64,000 nucleotides of DNA from Rhodoferax_B ferrireducens_A (GCF_031458075.1 NZ_JAVDXT010000003.1:124001-188000); one strand, 5' to 3'. Positions 41,206-49,731 are shown, counted from the stretch's first letter. Translations and numbers: made by a program. The notes: generated by a model from the sequence alone, not told the origin.

Positions 41206-41882
41206 GCGGGCTCCTGCGGCACAAAATAGCCCACGCCGCGCAGGGTGTGGATCATCTGGGAACCGAGCTTTCTGCGCAGATGGTGGATGTGCACCTCGAT
41301 CGCATTGCTGTCCAGCAACTGGTCGAAGCTGTACAGCGTGGTTTCAATCTGGGCCCGCGACAGCACGCGGCCACGGGCTTGCAGCAGGGCCAGCAAGACC
41401 GCGTATTCCCGGCCCGACAGCGCCACCGGCTGCCCGGCCAGCTGCACCGCGCGGGTCGCTGGGTTCAACACCAGATCGCCGCGGGTGATCAGCGGCTGGG
41501 CCCGGCCGGCCGAACGGCGCAGCAGCGCGCGCATGCGGGCTTCCAGCTCGTCGGGGTCGAAGGGCTTGGTCACGTAGTCGTCCGCCCCCGAATCCAGCCC
41601 CTCGATGCGCGAAGCCACGGCATCGCGCGCAGTCATGATCAGCACCGGAGTGTGGGCATCGGGCAGGCCGGCCGGGTTGCTGCGCAGCTTGTGCAGCAGG
41701 CTGCTGCCATCGCCGTCGGGCAGGCCCAGGTCCAGCAGCACCAGGTCGAACGGCTCGACGCACAGCGCGCTCCAGGCATCCGCCAGGCTGCCGACCACAT
41801 CCACGGCATAGCCGCGCTGGCGCAGGCCTACGTTCAGACCCAGCGCTATGCCTGTGTCGTCTTCTACTACCAAGATTCGCAT
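41202..41882 (-). CDS. OmpR-type response regulator (PmrA/QseB-like)
   Basis: 226 aa. Receiver: EDD at 7-9, phospho-Asp51 in LVLLDLGLPDGDG, Thr in MTARDAV, Lys in VTKPFDPDELEARM. Winged-helix effector with LSGREYAVLLALLQARGRVL and NAIEVHIHHLRRKLGSQMI, ending in TLRGVGYFVP. Start at ATG 41882. A CTTAAG-type direct repeat 28 bp upstream, in the divergent promoter region, matches the PmrA box, suggesting autoregulation and control of the lipid-A-type genes on the other side. Confidence 0.95.
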   Translation of the reverse strand: MRILVVEDDTGIALGLNVGLRQRGYAVDVVGSLADAWSALCVEPFDLVLLDLGLPDGDGSSLLHKLRSNPAGLPDAHTPVLIMTARDAVASRIEGLDSGADDYVTKPFDPDELEARMRALLRRSAGRAQPLITRGDLVLNPATRAVQLAGQPVALSGREYAVLLALLQARGRVLSRAQIETTLYSFDQLLDSNAIEVHIHHLRRKLGSQMIHTLRGVGYFVPQEPA

Positions 41883-41910
41883 GGGCTCTATTGTGCGGGG
41901 CATTGCGGCC

Positions 41911-41927
41911 CTTAAGGATGGCTTAAT
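41911..41927. promoter_or_regulatory. PmrA-box-like direct repeat
   Basis: CTTAAGGATGGCTTAAT: two CTTAA(G/T) half sites separated by five bases, one helical turn apart. This matches the known PmrA/QseB consensus and sits between the two-component genes and the PAP2-eptA genes. Confidence 0.75.
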
Positions 41928-41951
41928 GCGTGGCCCCAAGACTCGGCCCCC

Positions 41952-42623
41952 ATGGAAAACGAAAAACAAGGGTGGGCCACCGTTCTGGCCCTGGGCGCGC
42001 TGCTCGCATGGGACGCCTCGGGCTGGGATGTGCCGGTCGCCGCCTGGTTCGGCACGGCCCAGGGCTTTGCGCTGCGCGACGACTGGGTGATGAGCACGGT
42101 ATTCCACGAAGGCGGGCGCTTCCTGGCCTGGGCGCTGGTGCTGGCGCTGTGCGTGGGCGCGGTGCTGCCGTTCGGCCCGCTGCGCCGGCTTTCCACCGCC
42201 CGCCGCATCCAGCTGGCAGTAACGCCCATCGTCGGCGCCCTGGCGGTGTCCGTCATCAAATCCACCAGCGCCAGCAGCTGCCCCTGGGACATGCATGTGT
42301 TCGGCGGTGTGGCCCAGCATGTATCGCACTGGCAGTGGACCACGCCCGACGGCGGCAGCGGCCATTGCTTCCCGGCCGGCCACGCCACGGCGGGCTTCTC
42401 GTTCCTGGGCGGCTATTTCGTCTATCGGGAGCAGCCGCAGATCGCCCGGCGCTGGTTGCTCGGCTCGCTGCTGGCGGGCACGGTCTTCGGACTGGCCCAG
42501 CAGATGCGCGGCGCGCATTACACCAGCCACACGCTGTGGAGCGCCTGGCTGTGCTGGACAGTGGCTTGGCTAGGGGATATGTTGTACCAACACGTTGCAG
42601 GAGACCGCTATGCACGCGCCTGA
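41952..42623 (+). CDS. PAP2-family membrane phosphatase
   Basis: 223 aa membrane protein with about five hydrophobic segments. PAP2 acid-phosphatase motifs: KSTSASSCPWD (first motif, diverged), SGHCFPAGHAT near 136-146 (the catalytic His region) and RGAHYTSHTLWSAW near 181-194 with the second His. Family members dephosphorylate lipids including lipid A and undecaprenyl pyrophosphate. It overlaps the downstream eptA-like gene by 14 bp and is divergent from a PmrAB-like system, so lipid A remodelling is likely (inference). Confidence 0.9.
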   Translation: MENEKQGWATVLALGALLAWDASGWDVPVAAWFGTAQGFALRDDWVMSTVFHEGGRFLAWALVLALCVGAVLPFGPLRRLSTARRIQLAVTPIVGALAVSVIKSTSASSCPWDMHVFGGVAQHVSHWQWTTPDGGSGHCFPAGHATAGFSFLGGYFVYREQPQIARRWLLGSLLAGTVFGLAQQMRGAHYTSHTLWSAWLCWTVAWLGDMLYQHVAGDRYARA

Positions 42624-44349
42624 ATCACGGCGCTCTGCGCGCGGCCAAAGCGGCCATGTCATTCTGCCCAGCCGCTGGTCCATGCGCTGGCGCAATCCCT
42701 CCCAACCCGGCTGGCACCCGCAGGCGGTAAGCGCTGTGCTGTGCCTGTGGATGGCCAGCGTGGGCAATCTGGCGCTATGGCAAGCCCTGCACCAACTGGG
42801 CTCGCTGCAAGGCACCGCCGGCTTGCGCCTGGCCCTGGGCCTGGGCCTGGGCATTGCCGCCCTGCTCGGCACCCTGGTGTCGCTGCTGACCCTGTGGGCG
42901 CCGCGCTGGCTGCTGAAACCGGTGCTGACCCTGCTACTGCTGATGGCGGCCTTCGGCAGCTACTTCATGCAGAGCTATGGCATCGTGATCGATGCCACCA
43001 TGCTGACCAATGCGCTGCAAACCGATGTGCGCGAAGTCACCGACCTGCTGCACTGGCGGCTGGCCCTGACCGTGTTCGGACTGGCCGTGGTGCCGGCCTG
43101 GTGGCTCTGGCGGCTGCAGGTGCGCTATCCGCAAGGTTTCAAGGCGCGGCTCAAGAATGCTCTGTTTTTGATAGCTTTCATCGCAGTATCTGTGGGCGCT
43201 ACAGGTATTATTTTTCAAAATCTGGCGGGGCTGATGCGCAACCATACCCAGCTGCGCTACCTGATCAACCCGCTGAACAGCGTCTACGCCATGGGCCGGC
43301 TGGCCAAACCGAGCGGCAACCATGCGGGGCCGCTGCAGCCCCTGGGTGAAGACGCCAAGCTGGCCGCGGCCAACAGCCCCAGTGCGCGACCGCCGCTAGT
43401 GGTGCTGGTGCTGGGCGAGACGGCGCGCAGCGGCAACTTCGGCCTCAACGGCTACACCCGCAACACCACGCCGCTGCTGCAGGCCCAGGCGCGCAACGGC
43501 TTGATGGTCAGCTATACCAATGCCTGGTCTTGCGGCACCAGCACCGCGGCCTCCGTGCCTTGCATGTTCTCGCCGCTGGGGCGCGAAGCCTATGGTGCAC
43601 GGGACACCGATACCGAAGGCCTGCTCGACGTGCTGCAGCACGCCGGCCTGGCCGTTCTGTGGGTGGACAACCAGGCGGGCTGCAAAGGCGTGTGCGACCG
43701 CGTGCCCAGCGCCAGCACCACCGGCGTGCCGGTGCCCGGCTTCTGCGACGGCAATGAGTGCTTCGACGCGGTGATGCTGCACGGGCTGGAGCAGCGGATT
43801 GCGGCCTTGCCCGCCGCCGCCCGCGCCAAGGGTGTGGTGGTGGTGCTGCACCAGATGGGCGGCCATGGCCCGGCCTACAGCCACCGCAGCCCGGCGGAGT
43901 TCAAGAAATTCGGCCCCGAATGCCTGAGTAGCGCGTTGCAGGAATGCAGCCAGGAAAACATCACCAATGCCTACGACAACACCATCGTCTACACCGACTT
44001 TCTGCTGAATTCGGTGGTCCAGTGGCTGCAGACCCAGTCCGGCCAATGGGATACCGCCATGCAGTATGTGGCCGACCACGGGGAATCGCTAGGAGAAAAC
44101 AACATCTACCTGCACGGCCTGCCCTATGCGGTGGCGCCCGATGTGCAAAAGCATGTGCCCTGGATCACCTGGCTGTCGCCAGCCTTCACGCAGCGCAGCG
44201 GCATCACACCCGCCTGCCTGCAGCACAACGCGGCCGCGCGGATTTCGCACGACAACTTCTTCCACTCGGTGCTGGGTTTGCTGGGGGTGCAGACCGCGGT
44301 CTACCGCCCGGCGCTGGACCTGTACCGCGGCTGCGCGGCAGGGGCCTAA
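42610..44349 (+). CDS. eptA: EptA-like phosphoethanolamine transferase
   Basis: 579 aa. Five N-terminal membrane helices (about 40-205) followed by a periplasmic alkaline-phosphatase-fold domain. The Thr nucleophile is in LGETARSGNFGLNGY near 274-288; other metal ligands are around ADHGESLGENN near 486-496 and HGLPYAVAP. Cysteines in WSCGTSTAASVPCMFS and later pairs fit the disulfides of EptA. It adds phosphoethanolamine to lipid A, giving polymyxin resistance in relatives. AGGAG precedes ATG 42610. A family-A repeat encodes part of the last membrane helix (about 183-204). Confidence 0.93.
   Translation: MHAPESRRSARGQSGHVILPSRWSMRWRNPSQPGWHPQAVSAVLCLWMASVGNLALWQALHQLGSLQGTAGLRLALGLGLGIAALLGTLVSLLTLWAPRWLLKPVLTLLLLMAAFGSYFMQSYGIVIDATMLTNALQTDVREVTDLLHWRLALTVFGLAVVPAWWLWRLQVRYPQGFKARLKNALFLIAFIAVSVGATGIIFQNLAGLMRNHTQLRYLINPLNSVYAMGRLAKPSGNHAGPLQPLGEDAKLAAANSPSARPPLVVLVLGETARSGNFGLNGYTRNTTPLLQAQARNGLMVSYTNAWSCGTSTAASVPCMFSPLGREAYGARDTDTEGLLDVLQHAGLAVLWVDNQAGCKGVCDRVPSASTTGVPVPGFCDGNECFDAVMLHGLEQRIAALPAAARAKGVVVVLHQMGGHGPAYSHRSPAEFKKFGPECLSSALQECSQENITNAYDNTIVYTDFLLNSVVQWLQTQSGQWDTAMQYVADHGESLGENNIYLHGLPYAVAPDVQKHVPWITWLSPAFTQRSGITPACLQHNAAARISHDNFFHSVLGLLGVQTAVYRPALDLYRGCAAGA
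43158..43222. repeat. palindromic repeat A, copy 10 (inside eptA-like gene, degenerate)
   Basis: GCTCTGTTTTTGATAGC, CTTTCATCGCAGTATCTGTG, GGCGCTACAGGTATTATTTT. The first part is nearly identical to the copy in the M48 gene; the inner arms are decayed. It encodes ALFLIAFIAVSVGATGII in a membrane helix. Confidence 0.55.
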
Positions 44350-44361
44350 GAAGCCAATAAC

Positions 44362-44389
44362 CGCTGGCAGGGCCGGAGCCCTGCCAGCG
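44362..44389. terminator. bidirectional hairpin between eptA and pyk
   Basis: Perfect 12-bp inverted repeat CGCTGGCAGGGC with GCCCTGCCAGCG around CGGA, between two convergent genes. No T run on either side, so it may stop transcription only weakly or stabilise both 3' ends. Confidence 0.55.
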
Positions 44390-44397
44390 ATGCCAGA

Positions 44398-45831
44398 TCA
44401 GCCGACCTGGCAGATCTTCAGCATATTGGTGCCGCCAGGGGCACCCATGGGCTCGCCGCAGGTGATGGCGTAGATATCCCCGCTTTGCACGATGCCGCGC
44501 TTGGTCAGATGGCGCTCGGCCTGCTCCAGCGCGGTATCGCGGTCGCTGCTGGCGTCCATCAGCAAGGGCAGCACATTGCGGTACAGGCACATCTTGCGCT
44601 GGGTCGCCAGGCGTGGCGTCAGCGCGTAGATCGGCACGTGGATGCTGTGGCGGCTCATCCACAGGGCGGTGGAGCCGCTGTCGGTCATGGCCACGATGGC
44701 CTTGGCGCCCAGATGCTGGGCGGTGAACAGCGCGCCCATGGCGATGGACTGGTCGATGCGGTCAAAGGTCTTGCCCTTGAAGTCGGCTTCCAGCTCGCCG
44801 AACTCGGCCTTCTCGGCTTCGCGGCAGATATTGGCCATTTCCAGCACGGTTTCCAGCGGGAACTTGCCGGCAGCGGTTTCGGCGCTGAGCATCACGGCAT
44901 CGGTGCCGTCGAGCACGGCATTCGCCACGTCGCTGACCTCGGCGCGGGTGGGCACCGGGTTGGTGATCATGCTTTCCATCATCTGGGTGGCGGTGATCAC
45001 CACCTTGTCGCTGGCGCGGGCCATGCGGATCATGCGTTTTTGCAGCGCGGGCACGGCGGCATTGCCGACTTCCACCGCCAGGTCACCACGCGCCACCATG
45101 ATGCCGTCGCTGGCGTCCAGAATCGCTTGCAGGTTGGGAATGGCTTCGGCGCGTTCGATCTTGGCGATCAGGCCCGGCTTGTGGCGGTACTCGGCCGCGG
45201 CCACATTGCACAGCTGGCGCGCCATTTCCATGTCGGTGGCGTTCTTCGGAAAGCTCACGGCCACGTAGTCGGCCTGGAAGGACATGGCGGTCTTGATGTC
45301 GTCCATGTCCTTGGCGGTCAGCGCGGGGGCAGTCAGACCGCCGCCTTGTTTGTTGATGCCCTTGTTGTTCGACAGTTCGCCGCCCAGCTTGACGATGGCG
45401 TGCACGGCCTCGCCGCGCACCGCTTCCACCACCATGACGATCAGGCCGTCGTTCAGCAGCAGCACGTCGCCGGCCTTGACTTCGCGCGGCAGTTCTTTGT
45501 AGTCGAGGCCGACGGCGCCGATGTCGCCCAGCTCGGTGCGTGCAGCATCGAGCACGAATTTCTGGCCGGGCTCCAGCATGACCTTGCCTTCGGCAAACTT
45601 GCCGACGCGGATCTTCGGACCTTGCAGGTCGGCCATGATGGCCACTTCACGGCCGGCGCGCTTGGCGGCATCGCGGACCATCATGGCCCGGTCGATATGG
45701 TCTTGTGCCTTACCGTGGCTGAAGTTCAAGCGCACGACATTGACGCCGGCCCGGATCATTTGCTCCAGCAGCTCCGGGGTATTGGAGGCAGGGCCCAGGG
45801 TGGCGACAATTTTGGTGGCAAGGCGGGGCAT
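44398..45831 (-). CDS. pyk: pyruvate kinase
   Basis: 477 aa, last step of glycolysis (PEP plus ADP to pyruvate plus ATP). N-terminal TKIVATLGPASNTPE, LNFSHG near 36-41, catalytic-lysine region LIAKIERAEAIPN near 220-232, MVARGDLAVEVG near 244-255, ATQMMESMI and LSAETAAGKFPLETV near 314-328. Complete C-terminal domain. Start at ATG 45831. A GTTACC/GTTACA direct repeat lies about 47 bp upstream (45878-45894), like that before fba. Confidence 0.98.
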   Translation of the reverse strand: MPRLATKIVATLGPASNTPELLEQMIRAGVNVVRLNFSHGKAQDHIDRAMMVRDAAKRAGREVAIMADLQGPKIRVGKFAEGKVMLEPGQKFVLDAARTELGDIGAVGLDYKELPREVKAGDVLLLNDGLIVMVVEAVRGEAVHAIVKLGGELSNNKGINKQGGGLTAPALTAKDMDDIKTAMSFQADYVAVSFPKNATDMEMARQLCNVAAAEYRHKPGLIAKIERAEAIPNLQAILDASDGIMVARGDLAVEVGNAAVPALQKRMIRMARASDKVVITATQMMESMITNPVPTRAEVSDVANAVLDGTDAVMLSAETAAGKFPLETVLEMANICREAEKAEFGELEADFKGKTFDRIDQSIAMGALFTAQHLGAKAIVAMTDSGSTALWMSRHSIHVPIYALTPRLATQRKMCLYRNVLPLLMDASSDRDTALEQAERHLTKRGIVQSGDIYAITCGEPMGAPGGTNMLKICQVG

Positions 45832-45877
45832 GGAAAAGTCTCCGTTGTAATTTAGTTTCCATTTTTACACGAAAGCA

Positions 45878-45894
45878 GTTACCAAAAGGTTACA
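45878..45894 (+). promoter_or_regulatory. GTTACC-type direct repeat upstream of pyk
   Basis: GTTACC-AAAAG-GTTACA on the plus strand, 11-base period, in the 267-bp gap between pyk and the desaturase gene. A single further GTTACC occurs near 45946. No coding sequence is supported elsewhere in this gap. Confidence 0.35.
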
Positions 45895-46098
45895 GGATGG
45901 GCTGGAAAACCCTCGCCATAGCGCTGACATCGGCCCATGGTACAAAGTTACCACTGCCGCGCTATCCCGCCAAGCTTTGATCTTGGTCAGAACCCTTGAG
46001 GGTCCGCCCGCATAGCATCGCGGCAGCTTATTGCGCACCCATGCCAAGCCAGTACGGGCTTTGCTAGGCAATCCCCCCTCTTCACCCGTGTTTTCGCC

Positions 46099-47205
46099 AT
46101 GACTTCTTTGATTGAACCGCGCGCCGCGGAGCCCTTGCCGCTGGCGCCCGACGCCCCGCTGCCGCACCGCAAGGTGATCCGCTCCTGGCTGATTCCGCTG
46201 GCCCAGCGCACCACGCTGCGGGCTCTGCTGCTGTTGGCTTTTGACTACGCTTTGCTGTTGTCCCTGCTCAGCGCTACGGTATTGCTGGCCCCGGCCTGGG
46301 CCAAACTGCTGTGCGGGCTGGCCGCGGGCTTCGTCATTGGCCGGCTGTTCATCATCGGCCACGACGGCTGCCACCAAAGCCTGACGCCGCACCGCCGGCT
46401 GAACAAATGGCTGGGCCGCATCGCCTTTCTGCCCTCGCTGACCGCCTACAGCCTGTGGGATGTAGGCCACAACGTGGTGCACCACGGCTTCACCAACCTC
46501 AAGGGCGTGGATTTCGTCTGGGCCCCGCTGACGCCCGACGAATACCAGGCCTTGTCGCCGCTGCGCCGAGCGATGGAGCGGGTCTACCGCAGCGGCTGGG
46601 CGCCGGGCGTGTACTACATGGTGGAGATCTGGTGGCGCCGCATGTTCTTCCCCAGCCAGTCGAGCATGGGTACGCAGCGCCCGATATTCACCTGGGACTG
46701 CGTGCTGGTCTCGGGCTACGGCCTGCTCTGGCTGGCGGCGCTGACCGCGGCCGCGCTGTCCACCGGGCAATCGGTGCTGCTGGTGCTGGTCTCGGGCTTT
46801 GTCGTACCTTTGCTGTTCTGGTTCGCCATGATCGGCTTCGTGGTCTATGTGCACCACACCCATGTCAAGGTGTCCTGGCACGCCGAGCGCAATGCCTGGG
46901 CGCGGGCCCAGCCCTTCGTGTCGACCACGGTACACCTGACCTTCCCGTTCCAGATCGGCGCGCTGCTGCACCACATCATGGAGCACACCGCCCACCATGT
47001 GGACATGAGCATCCCGCTGTACCGCCTCAAGGAAGCCCAGAAGAAGCTGGAAGACCTGCTGCCCGAGCGCATCATCATCCAACCGTTCTCCTGGCGCTGG
47101 TACTTTGACACCGCGCGCAGCTGCAAGCTGTACGACTTCAGCCGCAGCTGCTGGACCGACTTTGCGGGCCGCGCCACCAGCACGCCCAAGCCCCAGGCGG
47201 CGTAA
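46099..47205 (+). CDS. membrane fatty acid desaturase
   Basis: 368 aa membrane di-iron enzyme with four or more membrane segments. The three histidine boxes are clear: GHDGCHQS near 92-99, HNVVHHGF near 131-138 and EHTAHHVDM near 295-303. It introduces double bonds into acyl chains using O2, adjusting membrane fluidity. The acyl substrate (lipid-bound or CoA) is unknown. It reads toward ompW, whose promoter carries FNR-like sites. Confidence 0.92.
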   Translation: MTSLIEPRAAEPLPLAPDAPLPHRKVIRSWLIPLAQRTTLRALLLLAFDYALLLSLLSATVLLAPAWAKLLCGLAAGFVIGRLFIIGHDGCHQSLTPHRRLNKWLGRIAFLPSLTAYSLWDVGHNVVHHGFTNLKGVDFVWAPLTPDEYQALSPLRRAMERVYRSGWAPGVYYMVEIWWRRMFFPSQSSMGTQRPIFTWDCVLVSGYGLLWLAALTAAALSTGQSVLLVLVSGFVVPLLFWFAMIGFVVYVHHTHVKVSWHAERNAWARAQPFVSTTVHLTFPFQIGALLHHIMEHTAHHVDMSIPLYRLKEAQKKLEDLLPERIIIQPFSWRWYFDTARSCKLYDFSRSCWTDFAGRATSTPKPQAA

Positions 47206-47215
47206 CACCCGAACT

Positions 47216-47262
47216 CTTGACCTGGCGCAAACGCGGCCACCCGGCCGCTTGATCCGGCGCAA
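47216..47262 (+). promoter_or_regulatory. two FNR/Anr-like sites upstream of ompW
   Basis: TTGACCTGGCGCAA (47217-47230) and TTGATCCGGCGCAA (47249-47262), nearly identical and 32 bp apart. The nearer is centred exactly 41.5 bp upstream of the start predicted from the TGTAAT -10 (47285-47290), the class II activator position. Confidence 0.65.
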
Positions 47263-47288
47263 ACTGCCGGAAGCCCGGGTCTTTTGTA

Positions 47289-47322
47289 ATCGGATGCATG
47301 GGAATGTTCCCATGTATCCGAT
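47289..47322. promoter_or_regulatory. 34-bp palindrome at the ompW start site
   Basis: Arms ATCGGATGCATGGGAA and TTCCCATGTATCCGAT, 15 of 16 complementary, separated by TG. It overlaps the end of the -10 and the predicted transcript start and ends just before the GGAAAAAAG ribosome binding site. A repressor operator is the simplest reading; an RNA hairpin is the alternative. Confidence 0.6.
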
Positions 47323-47334
47323 GGAAAAAAGACC

Positions 47335-47925
47335 ATGAAAAAATCCCTGCTGGCCGCCGCACTGTGTGTACTGGTGTCGGCCTCCGCATACGCCCAATCC
47401 GCCACCGAAGGCCCATGGCTGGTGCGGGCCCGCGCCGTGCACCTGGACAGCGCCAACGGCGACACCACGCCACTGGCCCTGAGCATCAACAACAAGTGGC
47501 TGCCCGAGCTGGACATCAGCTACTTCTTCACCCCGCAGATCGCAGCCGAACTGGTGTTGACCGTGCCACAGAAGCAAACCCTGAGCGCCGGCGGCACGCC
47601 CATCGGCAGCTTCAAACACCTGCCACCGACTCTGACCGTGCAGTACCACTTCCAGGCCAATGGCTTCAAGCCCTATGTGGGCGCGGGCCTGAACTACACC
47701 CGGATCAGCGCGGTCAACCTGCCGGCTGGCGTTAGCGTGGACCGCAATAGCTTTGGCCCGGCACTGCAGGCAGGTGTGGACATCCCCCTGGCCAAGAACC
47801 TCTACTTCAACCTGGACGTGAAGAAGGTCTACATCCGCACCGATGTCGCCGCGGGCGGTAGCAAGCTGGGCACCTTCAAGGTAGATCCCGTCCTGTTTGG
47901 CATCGGCCTGGGCTGGCGCTTCTAA
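47335..47925 (+). CDS. ompW: OmpW family outer membrane protein
   Basis: 196 aa eight-stranded beta-barrel protein. Signal peptide MKKSLLAAALCVLVSASAYA cleaved before QS. WLVRARAVHLDSANGD, PELDISYFFTPQIAAELVLT and YVGAGLNYTRIS are OmpW-family segments; it ends in GLGWRF with the C-terminal Phe needed for outer-membrane insertion. OmpW is an oxygen- and iron-responsive porin in enterics, in line with the FNR-like sites here. Followed by a strong terminator shared with the convergent hemerythrin gene. Confidence 0.94.
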   Translation: MKKSLLAAALCVLVSASAYAQSATEGPWLVRARAVHLDSANGDTTPLALSINNKWLPELDISYFFTPQIAAELVLTVPQKQTLSAGGTPIGSFKHLPPTLTVQYHFQANGFKPYVGAGLNYTRISAVNLPAGVSVDRNSFGPALQAGVDIPLAKNLYFNLDVKKVYIRTDVAAGGSKLGTFKVDPVLFGIGLGWRF

Positions 47926-47927
47926 AC

Positions 47928-47956
47928 AAAAAAAGCGCCGTGATCGGCGCTTTTTC
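47928..47956. terminator. bidirectional terminator between ompW and hemerythrin
   Basis: AAAAAAGCGCCG, TGAT loop, CGGCGCTTTTT: a perfect GC-rich stem flanked by A and T runs, placed between two convergent genes and usable from both sides. Confidence 0.9.
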
Positions 47957-47979
47957 ATGGGTCGACATCGATGGGATGC

Positions 47980-48474
47980 TCAGGCTATCGAGGCTTCCGG
48001 CGCATCCGAACAAGACTGGCCGCCACAGCCCTGGATGGGTGTCGCCGGCAGTGCGTCCGGGCTGGTGATATGCCCGGTCAGCGGGTCAAAACCCACCCGG
48101 CGCACATGCAAGGCCAGCGCCGCGTCCATGCTTTGCGCGTGCTGCAGAAACCAAGGGCCCAACTCGGAGGCCATGGCCCGGATGCACGGCAGATCGCCTG
48201 CCTGGCCCCGCACCGCGCCTTCGCGCATCACGTCCAGCACCACTTTGTGCTGCATGCTGTGGCAGTTGACCGAGGCAAACCGGGTCGCCTGCATCCAGCG
48301 GTCTTCCTGGCCAAAGTGGGCTTCGGTATGCACGATCAGCTGCTGCCACAGCCGCAGCAGATCGGCATCCGGCGCGGCCCCCACGCCGGCCAGCAAGTCC
48401 ACGAACTCACGGTGGGTGTCGTCCATACACGCCAGGTCCAAGGACAAGGCGTCCGACCATTCCAGCAAAGCCAT
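47980..48474 (-). CDS. bacteriohemerythrin-like protein
   Basis: 164 aa. Hemerythrin-type metal ligands appear in order: DDTHREF near 18-24, HTEAHFGQED near 49-58, and NCHSMQHK near 70-77, fitting a di-iron O2-binding four-helix bundle; the later DAALALHVRRV region may hold the last His. The C-terminal tail adds Cys residues (GCGGQSCSD). It may bind O2 or help sense it. The convergent neighbour ompW has FNR-like sites, so the region may share an oxygen theme. Start at ATG 48474. Confidence 0.88.
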   Translation of the reverse strand: MALLEWSDALSLDLACMDDTHREFVDLLAGVGAAPDADLLRLWQQLIVHTEAHFGQEDRWMQATRFASVNCHSMQHKVVLDVMREGAVRGQAGDLPCIRAMASELGPWFLQHAQSMDAALALHVRRVGFDPLTGHITSPDALPATPIQGCGGQSCSDAPEASIA

Positions 48475-48537
48475 GCGATTTCTCCTGAAGTTGCTCAGGA
48501 GCGTAGCGGCCCTCGGACGATCGGCCCTTGACGCAGA

Positions 48538-49731
48538 TCAGGCCGCAGCGCGCTTTTGCAGAATCTCGAAAGCCGGCAGGGTCTTGCCTTCCAGGATTTC
48601 CAGGAAAGCGCCGCCGCCGGTGGAGATATAGCCCACCTGTTTTTCAATGCCGTATTTGGCGATAGCGGCCAATGTGTCTCCGCCACCCGCTATAGAAAAC
48701 GCAGCACTTTCGGCGATCGCGCGGGCAATGGTTTCGGTGCCATGGGCAAAGGCGTCGAACTCGAACACGCCGACCGGACCGTTCCAGACGATGGTACCGG
48801 CCGACTTCAGCTGGGTTGCCAGGGCTGCCGCGGTTTGCGGGCCGATGTCCAGGATCAGGTCGTCATCGGCCACGTCGGTTGCCGCCTTGACGGTGGCGAC
48901 TGCATCGGCGGCGAAGGACTTGGCGGTCACCACGTCGGTAGGGATGGGCACGGCCGCGCCGCGGGCTTTCATCGCATCGATGACGGCCTTGGCCTGGTCG
49001 ACCAAGTCGGCTTCTGCCAGCGATTTGCCGATCTTCAGGCCAGCCGCCAGCATGAAGGTGTTGGCGATGCCGCCGCCGACGATCAGCTGATCGACCTTCT
49101 CGGCCAGGCTCTTCAGGATGGTCAGCTTGGTCGACACCTTGGAGCCGGCAACGATGGCCACCAGCGGGCGCTGGGGATGCGCCAAGGCCTTGGTGATGGC
49201 ATCGATCTCGGCCGCCAGCAAGGGGCCGGCGCTGGCCACCTTGGCGTATTCGGCGATGCCGTAGGTCGTGCCTTCGGCGCGGTGGGCGGTGCCAAAGGCG
49301 TCGTTCACAAAGATGTCGCACAGGGCGGCCATCTTCTTCGCCAGCTCAGGGCTGTTCTTCTTCTCGCCGACGTTGACGCGGCAGTTTTCCAGCAGCACGA
49401 CCTGGCCGGGGGCGACCGTCACGCCATCCACCCAGTTGGCCACCAGCGGTACCTCGCGGCCCAGCAGCTCACCCAGGCGCTTGGCGACCGGCGCCAGCGA
49501 GTCTTCGGGCTTGAACGCGCCTTCGGTAGGGCGGCCCAGGTGCGAGGTCACCATCACGGCCGCACCGGCGTCCAGCGCCATCTGGATGCAGGGCACGGAG
49601 GCACGGATGCGGGTGTCTTCGGTGATGGCACCGGCATCGTCCTGCGGCACGTTGAGGTCGGCGCGGATGAAAACGCGTTGGCCCTGGGCTTTGCCCTGGG
49701 CGCACAGATCGGAGAAGCGGATGACGTTCAT
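48538..49731 (-). CDS. pgk: phosphoglycerate kinase
   Basis: 397 aa glycolytic enzyme (1,3-bisphosphoglycerate plus ADP to 3-phosphoglycerate plus ATP). N-terminal RVFIRADLNVPQDD, substrate loop SHLGRPTEG near 63-71, ENCRVNVGEKK near 115-125, hinge GGGIANTF, and C-terminal AAFSIAGGGDTLAAIAKYG plus STGGGAFLEILEGK. Start at ATG 49731. The upstream azlD gene is separated by a hairpin. fba and pyk are on the same strand but not adjacent. Confidence 0.98.
   Translation of the reverse strand: MNVIRFSDLCAQGKAQGQRVFIRADLNVPQDDAGAITEDTRIRASVPCIQMALDAGAAVMVTSHLGRPTEGAFKPEDSLAPVAKRLGELLGREVPLVANWVDGVTVAPGQVVLLENCRVNVGEKKNSPELAKKMAALCDIFVNDAFGTAHRAEGTTYGIAEYAKVASAGPLLAAEIDAITKALAHPQRPLVAIVAGSKVSTKLTILKSLAEKVDQLIVGGGIANTFMLAAGLKIGKSLAEADLVDQAKAVIDAMKARGAAVPIPTDVVTAKSFAADAVATVKAATDVADDDLILDIGPQTAAALATQLKSAGTIVWNGPVGVFEFDAFAHGTETIARAIAESAAFSIAGGGDTLAAIAKYGIEKQVGYISTGGGAFLEILEGKTLPAFEILQKRAAA

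Noticed and set aside
41883..42530. Extension of the response regulator frame upstream to 42530
   Set aside because: The receiver domain starts normally at ATG 41882; the extension overlaps the PAP2 gene and the PmrA-like box.
48680..48715. Possible family-A repeat inside pgk (CGCTATAGAAAACGCAGCA)
   Set aside because: The encoded FSIAGGGDT is the normal conserved phosphoglycerate kinase sequence, so the similarity is coincidental.
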